Assembly (NCBI RefSeq): GCF_037975245.1
Contig: NC_092564.1
Location: forward strand, 8,589,984 to 8,653,983
Origin: Apostichopus japonicus
Taxonomy: Eukaryota; Echinodermata; Holothuroidea; Aspidochirotida; Stichopodidae
Direction: 5' to 3'
Length of the DNA: 64,000 nt
The notes under the pieces were generated by a model. That model searched no databases. It saw nothing but the letters and a program-made list of their open reading frames with translations, and was not told the DNA's origin. Position 1 is the first letter of the stretch, and every line of letters begins with the position of its first letter. The translations under genes and the position numbers were made by a program. Below, in pieces: positions 1 to 12,400 of the stretch.

Positions 1-65
1 GCCCTATCAGGTTCGGTTTGCTTGTAGAATGTCTGCTGATAAAGTTGATATCGACTCTCTTGCAG

Positions 66-3000
66 GATTAAGGAATGCCACGTTTCCACTTTCTGATCAA
101 CCTATTCTCGGGGAATGGAAAATATTTGCAGAAGTGCGTGGTCAAACGTACAACAAGACATTCAAAGTGGAAAAGTATGGTAAGCGATTTATTTACTGAC
201 ACATTCTTAAAAGTCAAAAGGTCAGGTAAAGTGTGAGTTGCGAATGTTAGATGTTGTCCACATTTAAGCATGCAGTGGGCAAGGGGAGCTGCATCTTGCT
301 TTCCCTGATGGATGTAATAAAGCTGACACTGGACACAGCCACGTTTGAAAACGTGTGGTGCATCGTTGAATGAAAGAGCATTATGCAAGTGCCAAAGGTC
401 ACCATGATTGTTTTTTGCAAATCAATCAGCTAATTATTGTACTATGCTGCACCCTCACCCCTCCTCCTCCCAATTTAGACTTGCACTGGTCTGTGTTGAT
501 GCAGAAGTGATGAGGGCATGTTGCCAGAGATCTAGGGTCACATGATGCCTCCCAGTGTTTACACTACAATCCTGATAGTCCACCAGGAATTAGGATCCCT
601 CCTGAAAGGGCAATGAGGATCACCGGTTCTGGTGTATTAGATCCCTACTGCATTCTCAAATATTGACAGAGCTTTGGTGTCTCCTTTTCATAACCCTTAT
701 CATGCTGTAATCTCTATATAGTGACCAAGAAGAAAGGCAGTTTAATCATTTCATGGGAAGACAATCATAGGACATTCAGCACTTTGACTGGTAAAAGAAC
801 CTTAACAGTATTTCTATGGTCATTTAAAATCTCACTGCAATGGAAACATATCTATTTGGATTATTTTGTTAGAACAGAAATAATACAAGGACTGAAACTT
901 ACCTACCTAGTGGTTATGTACATGGGCTGTATGGGAAGCTTTTCTTAGATGCAGTAGCTAAAACTAGGGTTCCATTGAAACCTTTCTAGAGATTAAATCC
1001 AATGTGAGCCAGCCAGTATCTTTGTTTCCTGCATTAGTAAACAGAAGGAAGGATGCTGATAATGTTGTTGATAGTGTTCTTTTTCTTCAACAAAAGTAGG
1101 TAAAGTAAGAAGGAAGGGAATCAAGGGGGAGGGGAGTATATCTTGTATTATATCTATACTTTTAACTTTAGGTCTTGACTCATCTACTCTCCCCCCATCT
1201 GACAATTAAATTTCAGATAAGTGAAATGCAAATGGATTGAATAGAGGAATTTGTTAATGCTTTCTTTCCTGGGACTGCCCCTTAAGTAATTAGAAATTTC
1301 CAGCTCTTGTTAACTTCCACACACCAGTTAATTTATTGGGACATTAAAGTGCCTTTGTTCTAGTTTAGAGGTAACATAACACAAGTCCTGCTCTGTTTCA
1401 TAGATCTGATTTTGCATTGCCCATGTGAAGTATGTATAGTGCAGAGCATGTGTAGTTCAGAAATAGGGTTAATGGTAATGTGAAATGAAAATCAAACAAC
1501 AGAGTTCCAATTTGGAACTTTGTAGCTGCCAGTTGTCGACCGTGATATTGATAGAGGCAAGAAAGAACGGTAAAACGTAAATGCGACAGTTTAATCAATG
1601 CGGTTTTCTTAATCTTTGGCCATGTTTGTAGAAACATTGCAGTCACTTCGTCTGCTCCTCTAAAACAGTCGAACCATCTGATATTTCTAGTACTAAAGTT
1701 ATATACATATGACTGGAACTGAAACCATATAGGTTAGAGCAGTTTGTGTGCAAAATATTTGTGAAGGTTTCCGCTGGAATGCAGTTTCCGTGTTAGATTG
1801 TCACCCTCAGTATCAACAATTCAATGGAGACTCTGGCTTGGATGGTGATTTATGGGGTCTGGTGTTTCTGTGAAGTGTCTCACTATGCATACCCACAGTG
1901 CATAAGCCCCTCTCCTAAGTGGTGACCTACAAAATTATATCCTCCTGTTTGAGGTAGCCTTTGACTTTAAACTGTGGGAGAGTAATTTGTCATGTGGTTA
2001 AAAGTAAACATTTGGCATGAGGTGATCATATGATTAACTGCCTGAGAGCCACAGGTTGCACTTAGTTGTAGCAACCAGGAGAAAAGTTCAATACACTACC
2101 AATTAATGTTTTCAGTATTTTGGTCTAGCTTTAGGAGTTTTGCGTATCCCGCTTTTTTTTTTTGCTGGATTTTATCTTCTTGGTTTGTTTTTAACTACTT
2201 TTTAGGGCAAATAAACCAGGTCAGGACAAGAGGATAATATGCTTAAATTCTTGAATATCTCAATGAAATATAGCCTCAGATCATTTGAAGTTATTTCAAT
2301 GTTTGTTTAACGGAAACCTCTTTCTTTGAAACCTCACAAGTAGAGTGATAGCTACCACTGACTTTGTCTGCATACCATAGTGGTATGATCTTTTCTGACG
2401 TGTGTGCTGTTGGTGTCAAACTCATAAATATATAATCCAGCCAGCATGGTTCAGTGAAAGTGTACGTAAGAAAGCACCATGGTAGAAATAAAACTGATTA
2501 TCTTTGAGGTTTCACTTAGGATTTTGTGCCTTGGTAGGAAGGGATTCTGTCATGTCCATTAAAGTTTTGGTGTCATGGATGGAAGGGATTTTATTTTTTG
2601 GAACACTGAATACTAACCATTACAGGAATCGACTGCCCAGGACTGAGATCAGAAGTTTGAATTCTGTTCTAGTCAAGTATTCCATTGCACTTGCAAAATT
2701 TGTTCATAATCTCTGTGTCAGTTTTCCTTTCACGATGCACTCATATATGACAAAAAGATGTGATAATGCCATTAAATCCAATTGTAAAAATTGATGGTTG
2801 CCATCCCAGGTTCCTCTAAATTGATGGTTGCCAAACCAGGTTCGTTTTAATTGATGGTTGCCATCCCAGGTACCTCAAAATTGATGGTTGCCATCCCAGG
2901 TTCCTCTTAATTGATGGTTGCTATCCCAGGTTCCTCTAAATTGATGGTTGCCATTCCATGTTCCTCTAAATTGATGGTTGCCATCCCAGGTTCCTCTAAA

Positions 3001-6000
3001 TGATGGTTGCCATCTCAGGTTCCTCTAAATAAATGGTTGCCATTCCAGGTTCTTCTGAATTGATGGTTGCCATCCCAGGTTTCTCTAAATTTATGGTTGC
3101 CATCCCAGGTTCCTCTAAATTGATGGTTAATTATTGCCATCCCAGGTTCCTCTTTATTGATGGTTGCCTTCCCAGGTTCCTCTAAATTGATGGTTAATAA
3201 TTGCCATCCCAGGTTCCTCTTTATTGATGGTTGCCTTCCCAGGTTCCTCTTAATTGATGGTTGCCATCCCAGGTTCCTCTAAATTGATGGTTAATAATTG
3301 CCATCCCAGGTTCCTCTTTATTGATGGTTGTCATCCTAGGTTCCTCTAAATTGATGGTTAATAATTGCCATCCCAGGTTCCTCTTTATTGATGGTTGCCT
3401 TCCCAGGTTCCTCTTAATTGATGGTTGCCATCCCAGGTTCCTCTAAATTGATGGTTAATAATTGCCATCCCAGGTTCCTCTTTATTGATGGTTGTCATCC
3501 TAGGTTCCTCTAAATTGATGGTTGCTATCCCAGGTTCCTCTAAATTGATGGTTGCCATCCCAGGTACCTCTAAATTGATGGTAGCCATCCCAGGTTCCTC
3601 TTTATTGATGGTTACCATCCCAGGTTCCTCTTAATTGATGGTTGCTATCACAGGTTCCTCTAAATTGATGGTTGCCATTTCATGTTCCTCTAAATTGATG
3701 GTTGCCATCCCAGGTTCCTCTAAATGATGGTTGCCATCTCAGGTTCCTCTAACTAAATGGTTGCCATTCCAGGTTCTTCTGAACTGATGGTTGCCATCCC
3801 AGGTTTCTCTAAATTTATGGTTGCCATCCCAGGTTCCTCTAAATTGATGGTTAATAATTGCCATCCCAGGTTCCTCTTTATTGATGGTTGCCTTCCCAGG
3901 TTCCTCTAAATTGATGGTTAATAATTGCCATCCCAGGTTCCTCTTTATTGATGGTTGCCTTCCCAGGTTCCTCTTAATTGATGGTTGCCATCCCAGGTTC
4001 CTCTAAATTGATGGTTAATAATTGCCATCCCAGGTTCCTCTTTATTGATGGTTGTCATCCTAGGTTCCTCTAAATTGATGGTTGCTATCCCAAGTTCCTC
4101 TAAATTGATGGTTGCCATCCCAGGTACCTCTAAATTGATGGTAGCCATCCCAGGTTCCTCTTTATTGATGGTTACCATCCCAGGTTCCTCTTAATTGATG
4201 GTTGCTATCACAGGTTCCTCTAAATTGATGGTTGCCATTCCATGTTCCTCTAAATTGATGGTTGCCATCCCAGGTTCCTCTAAATGATGGTTGCCATCTC
4301 AGGTTCCTCTAACTAAATGGTTGCCATTCCAGGTTCTTCTGAATTGATGGTTGCCATCCCAGGTTTCTCTAAATTTATGGTTGCCATCCCAGGTTCCTCT
4401 AAATTGATGGTTAATAATTGCCATCCCAGGTTCCTCTTTATTGATGGTTGCCTTCACAGGTTCCTCTAAATTGATGGTTAATAATTGCCATCCCAGGTTC
4501 CTCTTTATTGATGGTTGCCTTCCCAGGTTCCTCTTAATTGATGGTTGCCATCCCAGGTACCTCTAAATTGATGGTAGCCATCCCAGGTTCCTCTTTATTG
4601 ATGGTTACCATCCCAGGTTCCTCTTAATTGATGGTTGCCATCCCAGGTACCTCTAAATTGATGGTAGCCATCCCAGGTTCCTCTTTATTGATGGTTGCCA
4701 TCCCAGGTTCCTCTAAATTGATGGTTGCCATCCCAGGTTCCTCTAAATTGATGGTTAATAATTGCCATCCCAGGTTCCTCTTTATTGATGGTTGTCATCC
4801 TAGGTTCCTCTAAATTGATGGTTGCTATCCCAGGTTCCTCTAAATTGATGGTTGCCATCCCAGGTACCTCTAAATTGATGGTAGCCATCCCAGGTTCCTC
4901 TTTATTGATGGTTACCATCCCAGGTTCCTCTTAATTGATGATTGCCATCCCAGGTTCCTCTAAATTGATGGTTGCCATCCCAGGTTCCTCTAAATTGATG
5001 GTTGCCATCCCAGGTACCTCTAAATTGATGGTAGCCATCCCAGGTTCCTCTTTATTGATGGTTACCATCCCAGGTTCCTCTAAATTGATGGTTGCCATCC
5101 CAGGTTCCTCTAAATTGATGGTTGCCATCCCAGGTTCCTCTAAATTGATGGTTGCCATCCCAGGTTCCTCTAAATTGATGGTTGCCATCCCAGATTCCTC
5201 TAAATTGATGGTTGCCATCCCAGGTTCCTCTAAATTGATGGTTGCCATCCCAGGTACCTCTAAATTGATGGTAGCCATCCCAGGTTCCTCTTTATTGATG
5301 GTTACCATCCCAGGTTCCTCTAAATTGATGGTTGCCATCCCAGATTCCTCTAAATTGATGGTTGCCATCCCAGGTTCCTCTAAATTGATGGTTGCCATCC
5401 CAGGTTCCTCTAAATTGATGGTTGCCATCCCAGGTACCTCTAAATTGATGGTTGCCATCCCAGGTTCCTCTAAATTGATGGTTGCCATCCCAGGTTCCTC
5501 TAAATTGATGGTTGCCATCCCAGGTTCCTCTAAATTGATGGTTGCCATCCCAGGTTTCTCTAAATTGATGGTTGCCATCCCAGATTCCTCTAAATTGATG
5601 GTTGCCATCCCAGGTTTCTCTAAATTAATGGTTGCCATCCCAGGTTCCTCTAAATTGATGGTTGCCATCCCAGATTCCTCTAATTTGATGGTTGCCATCC
5701 CAGGTTCCTCCAAATTGATGGTTGCCATCCCAGGTTCCTCTTAATTGATGTTTGCCATCCCAGGTTCCTCTTTATTGATGGTTGCCATCCCAGATTCCTC
5801 TAAATTGATGGTTGCCATCCCAGGTTTCTCTAAATTAATGGTTGCCATCCCAGATTCCTCTAATTTGATGGTTGCCATCCCAGGTTCCTCTAAATTGATG
5901 GTTGCCATCCCAGGTTCCTCTAAATTGATGGTTGCCATCCCAGGTTCCTCTAAATTGATGGTTGCCATCCCAGGTACCTCTAGCTGACAGTCTGCTACAT

Positions 6001-9000
6001 AGTTATGGACTTTGAAACTAATTATACAGTGCAGTCAGGACTAAAATTTGCATATCAGAGGAACAAATCTGTTACACATTAATATGTGTACTGTTTCTTC
6101 TTTGTCAGTGTTTCAGTTGTATTACTTACAATTTTACTAAAATGCTTTTTGAAATTCAAGAACATGAAGACCAAGAGTGGCTACATATGCTTTGTTTTGC
6201 CACCAGTGTACATGTATTAAGTGGTATGATTTATGATTCGTCAGCCATAGAGCTACCATGTCACATAAACAGATGACAAGGTTATTGCTGAATGTGTAAT
6301 TGTTCTCCGTGAATTGTTGAACTCTTCCGCTGCCATACTCCCCATGGATGGTACAGTATAGCTTACCATGTGTTAAATAATATGTATTAACAGTTACATG
6401 TTTGAAAAGTATACATGCTTTAAAAGTACAAGTGTTAAAGGCATGTGCCAAAAGGTATACACATGTGTGTTAAAATGTACTGTATGTTTTAATAGTATAG
6501 TAGGCCTATGTGTTAAAAGTAGATGTGTTATTGGTGTGTGTTTGTATACAGTAGGCCTACTGCAGCTGTGCATGTTCAAAAGGTATGTGTTTAAAGTACA
6601 TTATGGGTTAAAGTTACCATACAGTTGCATTTCATAGCAATATTCTAAGTCCCAACAGCCCTGGAAGATTGACTTTTTCATTCAATTAGCTGATTACATA
6701 CAAAGATCACAACGTCAGTTGTGTGACACATTTATGCCAAAGTAACGTAAACCAGTTTCAAAGTTTTAAGACTTTTGCAAAGCTTTTAAGATAAATGTTG
6801 ATACTTGCTTTCAATTAAAATAATAGGTTTTCTCCAAATTAGAAACATTTCATATAACAATCTTTTCATTTAATAAATAACGTAAAATGTTGTTAATCAT
6901 CACTTAGTTGGGATCTGAGGATTAATACTCTATATCCTACAGTCTAATGATAATTCTTTAGTTCATTAGCTAAAATGTTCAAGTTTCATTTCAAATATTA
7001 CATCATAAATGTAGGAATCTCTCTCTTTAAAGGAAATTATGAAGTTTTAATTAACAAAGTTTCTGCATTTCCTTTTCAACCACAGTTGCACCTAAGTTTG
7101 AAGTTTTGATTCATACCCCAAGATATATCGTGGACATCAACCGATGCAAGCAAGCTTCTGTTGAGGCAAGGCAAGTTTTAGACGAGTATATTTAAATATT
7201 TGTAAACACTTTAGTATTGAACCCATGCATATCAGCTGTCTTAATCTTATAATTTACATCAACCACATTCATTAAAATGGCTACACACAATCATTCATGC
7301 TGTTTCCAAGTTTAAAATTGTCTTTTTATAATTCACAGTTAGTTCTCTGTCGTTCATCCACCATTCCATCCATAATATACACTCTCTTCAAAAGCCAAAT
7401 TTCTCTTGAAATCCCTTCCCCAGCCACTTTCTGGATAATATTGAATGCATATGGGATGTGATCCCTGAATAGCATCCACAGCAAACAGTTGGTTCTATAT
7501 TACTGTAGGGATCGGCTTCATTTGGTAGGGATCGGCTTCATATGGTAGGGATCGGCTTCATATGGTAGGGATCAGCTTCATACTGTAGGGATCAGCTTCA
7601 TACTGTAGGGATCAGCTTCATCTGTTGGTATCAGCTTCATCTGTAGGGATCAGCTTCATCTGTATGGATCCGCTTCATATGGTATGGATCTGCTTCATAC
7701 CGTAGGGACCGGCATCATACTTTAGGGATCAGCTTCACACTGTAGGGATCAGCTTTATACTTTAGGGATCAGCTTCATACTGTAGGGATCAGCTTCATAC
7801 TGTAGGGATCAGCTTCAAACTGTAGGGATCAGCTTCATACTGTAGGGATCAGCTTCATACTGTAGGGATCAGCTTCATCTGTAGGTATCAGCTTCATCTG
7901 TAGGGATCGGCTTCATTTGGTAGGGATCGGCTTCATATGGTAGGGATCGGCTTCATATGGTAGGGATCAGTTTCATACTGTAGGGATCAGCTTCATACTG
8001 TAGGGATCAGCTTCATACTTTTAGGGATCAGCTTCATACTTGTAGGGATCAACTAAGGGCTGGATAGATCCATCGGTAGAGGGCAGGGTTTCTTATGCTT
8101 AGATGACTGCTTCAAATTCTTTTAGAAACCAAACAATTCTGTGATTTATTTCAAGTTTGCTTTATAACATGATAATTTCCCAGCCAGATTTCCATTGTTC
8201 ATCTACGTTTATAAGGAGAGGATATTCAATCAATTTTTTTGCCCTCTCGTGTCAGTTTAGTTAAATAAGAAAGACAATGATATTGTGTATATAGTTTTGC
8301 TACTGTATAACACCATTATAATTCATACTCTGCATAATAGTTTATGTTTACTTGCTGATTTACCACTTGCTTACACAAGCTTCCATTCCAGGTGTAAACT
8401 ATCCTCTGATTCTTTCCCTCTGTAAGACAAGACTGTTTTACTCTCTGTGACCACAATCTTCTCCTTCCTCAAGTGATCTTAATTTGATTGAACTTTACCC
8501 TTGCAGGTATACTTTTGGCAAGCCAGTTACGGGCAAAGTCTCCATCAACATGAACTTGGTTGGAATTGGATACTACGACAACTACATCGGAAATAATGTT
8601 TACCTGTTTGGAGAGGTGAGGTTTTTATTGTCTGAGGATTTGCTGAACTCTTGCCATGATATTCATCAAACGTTAAACAAACATTGGACTGGTTGCTGAT
8701 ACTTATCTGTGTTAGCAGCTTGACTATGTTACAGTACGAATTTATGCTTGTGATTACATCAATATCATATTCCAGAGGGACGCATAATGCTACTCAAATG
8801 ATGGATGTCCTCAGGGCAGTCTGTGAATTGCTGGTTTTTTTTCAACATCAGTATTCATTCTTCAAATGATATGGAAAGATAAGTCTTGCATACATAATTT
8901 GAAAGGCTGATACCCACAGTATTTAGAGAATACAAGCATAATAATACGCATATCTATTGATATTTTCTCCCTTGCTGCTCTGTCGACCAAGTGACCTCAC

Positions 9001-9400
9001 AATGTCGGTTTGGGCAATGCCTTCTGTCAAGAACCACCTTAATAATAAGTAAAATAATATTCCCTGGCATTGTTTGATAATATTTAAAAGTTTGTTATAA
9101 GTTTTATATCGTTTGTGGTAATTTCACCGATTTATTGGGTAAATTCTCTTTGCTCACCCCTTCAATTTTCAGATTGACGGTGTTGCTCATTTCAACATCT
9201 GCGTCAGTCAGATGGTTTCGTCTCCCCTGAATCCATACTTTAAGGGTGCCATCGAAATAGAGGCTACAGTCACAAGCTCTGATGGCCATGTCTTTGTTGC
9301 CAAGGATGATTCCTGTTTGGTTAAGAGACAACCTATTGCTGTGGAATACACCCCGGATACAGTCAAGTACTTCAAGCCTGGTCTGCCATTTGAGGGCAAG
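66..9400 (+). CDS. CPAMD8: CPAMD8-like exons 1-4: MG3 and start of MG4
   Basis: Exons 66-179, 7086-7170, 8507-8615 and 9173-9400. The translation runs through [11 protein letters not shown], then [10 protein letters not shown] (compare YVLPSFEV at the MG2/MG3 junction of C3), then [14 protein letters not shown] (the MG3 YGKxVxG signature), and ends in [13 protein letters not shown], the standard opening of MG4. Exon 2 ends ..GAGGCAAG before gcaagt, so intron 2 uses a GC donor. Only a G from the next exon restores the AGG Arg codon and the frame. The first exon is preceded by tcttgcag, a good acceptor, so the window begins in an intron. Confidence 0.93.
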
Positions 9401-12400
9401 GTATGTTGATATAACAAGATCAATGAACCTGGAAAGGGAAAGGAAAATAACAAAATATCATTTGAACAAAAATATTGTTTTTTATGTTAGGTGCAAGAGA
9501 GGCAGAGAAGGGGAATGACAGGATGGGGGGAATGGGTGGTAGCGAGGAACTCAGAAGGATGAAAGTGGGCATTGCGGTGAGCTTGACAGACATCTTTGAG
9601 CTCTGTGCAAATCTGTGTTTATTTTTATTTTCTCGATTTGTATTTATTCAAGTAATTAAATGCAACTTGTGAAGAATTCAATGAACCAATTAATACAGTG
9701 GAATGTAAGGAAAATTACAACAAAGAAACCATCAAAAATTTAAAATGCGATCAAAAAAATAGAAACCAATGATTTTTCCCCGTATTACTTACAAAATAAT
9801 GTAGGAAAAAGAAATGCGCCTCTCACTTTGACATTTTTCCCACACAATCTTTTTGACTTCTATAAGAACTTTGAACTTACTGTACTAAAGAACTCATTGT
9901 TCGATCGTTGGAATCTTGTTGTTTTGCATCAAATTGACAATATAATATATCTCCTGAAGTCTGTGGGTATTACATTATCCATAACTAACTGTAATAAATT
10001 CAAATTTAAGTTTTGATTTTTAGTTTAGATAAACTTGCAAAGTATGTGAAATTAACAGCTGTCCAGTTATTTATTTATTAACCAATCATTGTAGTTTTTG
10101 AGCCTTTCTACTTCAAACTTCTTTTGATGTTTAAATGATTTTATTTGTCACAATCAACTTCTTTCAGTACAGTTTGCAAAACCTTTGGTCAAACATATGA
10201 CATTAGTGTCATATATCCATCCCAAGTCCCCCCCCCCCCATACCACCTCTTACATAATATTGCCCTTCACTGTTTTATATATGTAAATTCACACATCCTC
10301 ATTATGTTTGATACTACAGTGGTTCTTAGGGGACACAAGATTGTTGATGTGAACTGATTTCCACAGTAATTCCACACATCCTTATTATGTTTGAAACTAC
10401 AGTGGTTCATAGGGGACATGAGATTATTGACACATTTACCCATCCTTATTATGTTTGATACTACAGTGGTTCATAGGGGACATGAGATTATTGACACATT
10501 TACACATCCTTATTATGTTTGATACTACAGTGGGTTCATAGGGGACATGAGATTGTTGACATGAACTGTTTTACACGGAATTTCATCCATCCTTATTATG
10601 TTTGATACTACAGTGGTTCATAGGGGGACATGAGATTGTTGATGTGAAATATCATAGACCTGAATCATCAGCAAAAGTGGAAAGGAGATAAAGAGAGAGA
10701 GGGGCAGATGAGGGGAGGTGGGGAGGGACGGAATGGAATAAACGTAGCCAGGCATTTTGTAGAACTTTAAAACATGCAAGGATTAGTAAAAGAACAACTT
10801 TGGAATCTATTATGTCAATTTCATACATTGATTAACATTAGAGAGTAGCCAGGGACCCAAAGTGTAGGGTGCTGAAATGAGTATTTTCAGTTTGAGAAGT
10901 GTTGCTTTAATATGTTGGTTTGCTTTATAGTGGAGATTCTAATTTATTTACTTAACAGAACTTGACATATTTGTTACTTAAATTGTAAAATCAGAGTTAA
11001 TGCAATAACCTGCCTAAATATCAAATACTTTGTCAAACTGTGAGATACCATCTAATTGTAACATCGAAGTGTCAAAAAATTGAATTTTTAATTCTGAAAC
11101 ATATATGTCGATGATTGGACATTGACTATGTCCTTTATGTTCAACCGTACATCATCATTTATCCTGCTATCTCCAGTTATCTCATTAATTTGTTTCCCTT
11201 CTACCAACCAGTGCTCCAAATATTGTCTTTTGTAATTATTTTGAGCACTGTAACACATTCTGGGTTCCTTCCATGGGCACTCTTTTATCAGTCAATTGTA
11301 CGTAGCGAAATGAACAGCTTCCTGTGAATCTCAACATTCTGGCAGGGATAAAATCATTGAGCGCTGTTTTGGCAAATGTACAGCAAGAAACAGTTTTTCA
11401 GGGTTCATGTGGTCATGGAAATCCTGAAGCTGTTTTGAAAATTCCAAACTCAACTCTCAAGCCTGACTATCTTTTTCCCCAGTTGAGAAAAGATAACAGA
11501 AGGTACAAATGTTGCCAAAATTTTAATTCTCTGTAGGCCTCACACTACCCCTCCAAAACTGACATAACTGTTTGAGTAATTGTTAAAAGGAGCTTTTAGA
11601 GTTAGAGGAAAAATGCACACCCAGTTTATAGACTGTTTGGCAGTGACATTGTTTATGAAGTACAGTTTGTTCTGTGTTGGTGAAAATATTAATGATATTA
11701 GCATTTTTCAAAATACATTAAAGTAGGCTGTTGAGTCCACTTTAGACTACAACATATCAATGAGCCTGTACATTATTTTTTATTTTCCTATACTGGCAGT
11801 TATCGACCGAAAGTCTTCTACTTTTCTGTGTTCATGGTTACTTAAAGGTATACTGTATTGGCCCCAAATATGCTAGATATTCAAATATGGTCACCTTTGG
11901 TCAAAATTCTTGAACCGTTTTTATTACAACCTTCGAGGAAATTTTCCTCACTGAGAAGTTCAGTCATCTTGTGTGTTCCTCAAAATTGTCTGGGAACAAT
12001 TTGGAGAGTAAAGACCTCCAGGAATTGAAATTTCTAGCAATTATAGCAGACAATAATTTGGGGCCTATACTGACTACCTTTAACTGGAACAGAAACAAAA
12101 AGATGAAGAACACTAAATCTCTGGTTCTCTAGTTTCCGAATGTAAACTTGTCTGTTAAAATGAAGAGTAAATAACTTTGGTACCTTAAGCAAAAGGTAGA
12201 GTGAAATCATTTGTCATTTTGGTGTGTTAAATTTGATGTAAGAAATGGTATAAATACAAAACAATTGCAGGCCATTCTTATTTTGTTATTTCTACTCTCT
12301 CCTATATCAAAAGCTATCAGTATTCTTCCCGGATGGAAGTGAAGCCAATCAAGTGACAGTGAGGGTGAATGCTGAAAGTGACTATAATATTTTCCACGAG

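Noticed and set aside
3385-5987. Long repetitive-peptide frames on both strands ([10 protein letters not shown] and [10 protein letters not shown] types)
   Set aside because: They arise from a stop-free 30-bp minisatellite within intron 1, on both strands at once, with no start, splice or domain signs.
7503-8050. CRISPR-like regular repeats
   Set aside because: Head-to-tail 20-bp units with no spacers, in a eukaryotic intron.
12320-12321. Alternative acceptor ctatcag for exon 5
   Set aside because: It breaks the phase with exon 4; the AG at 12312-12313 keeps it.
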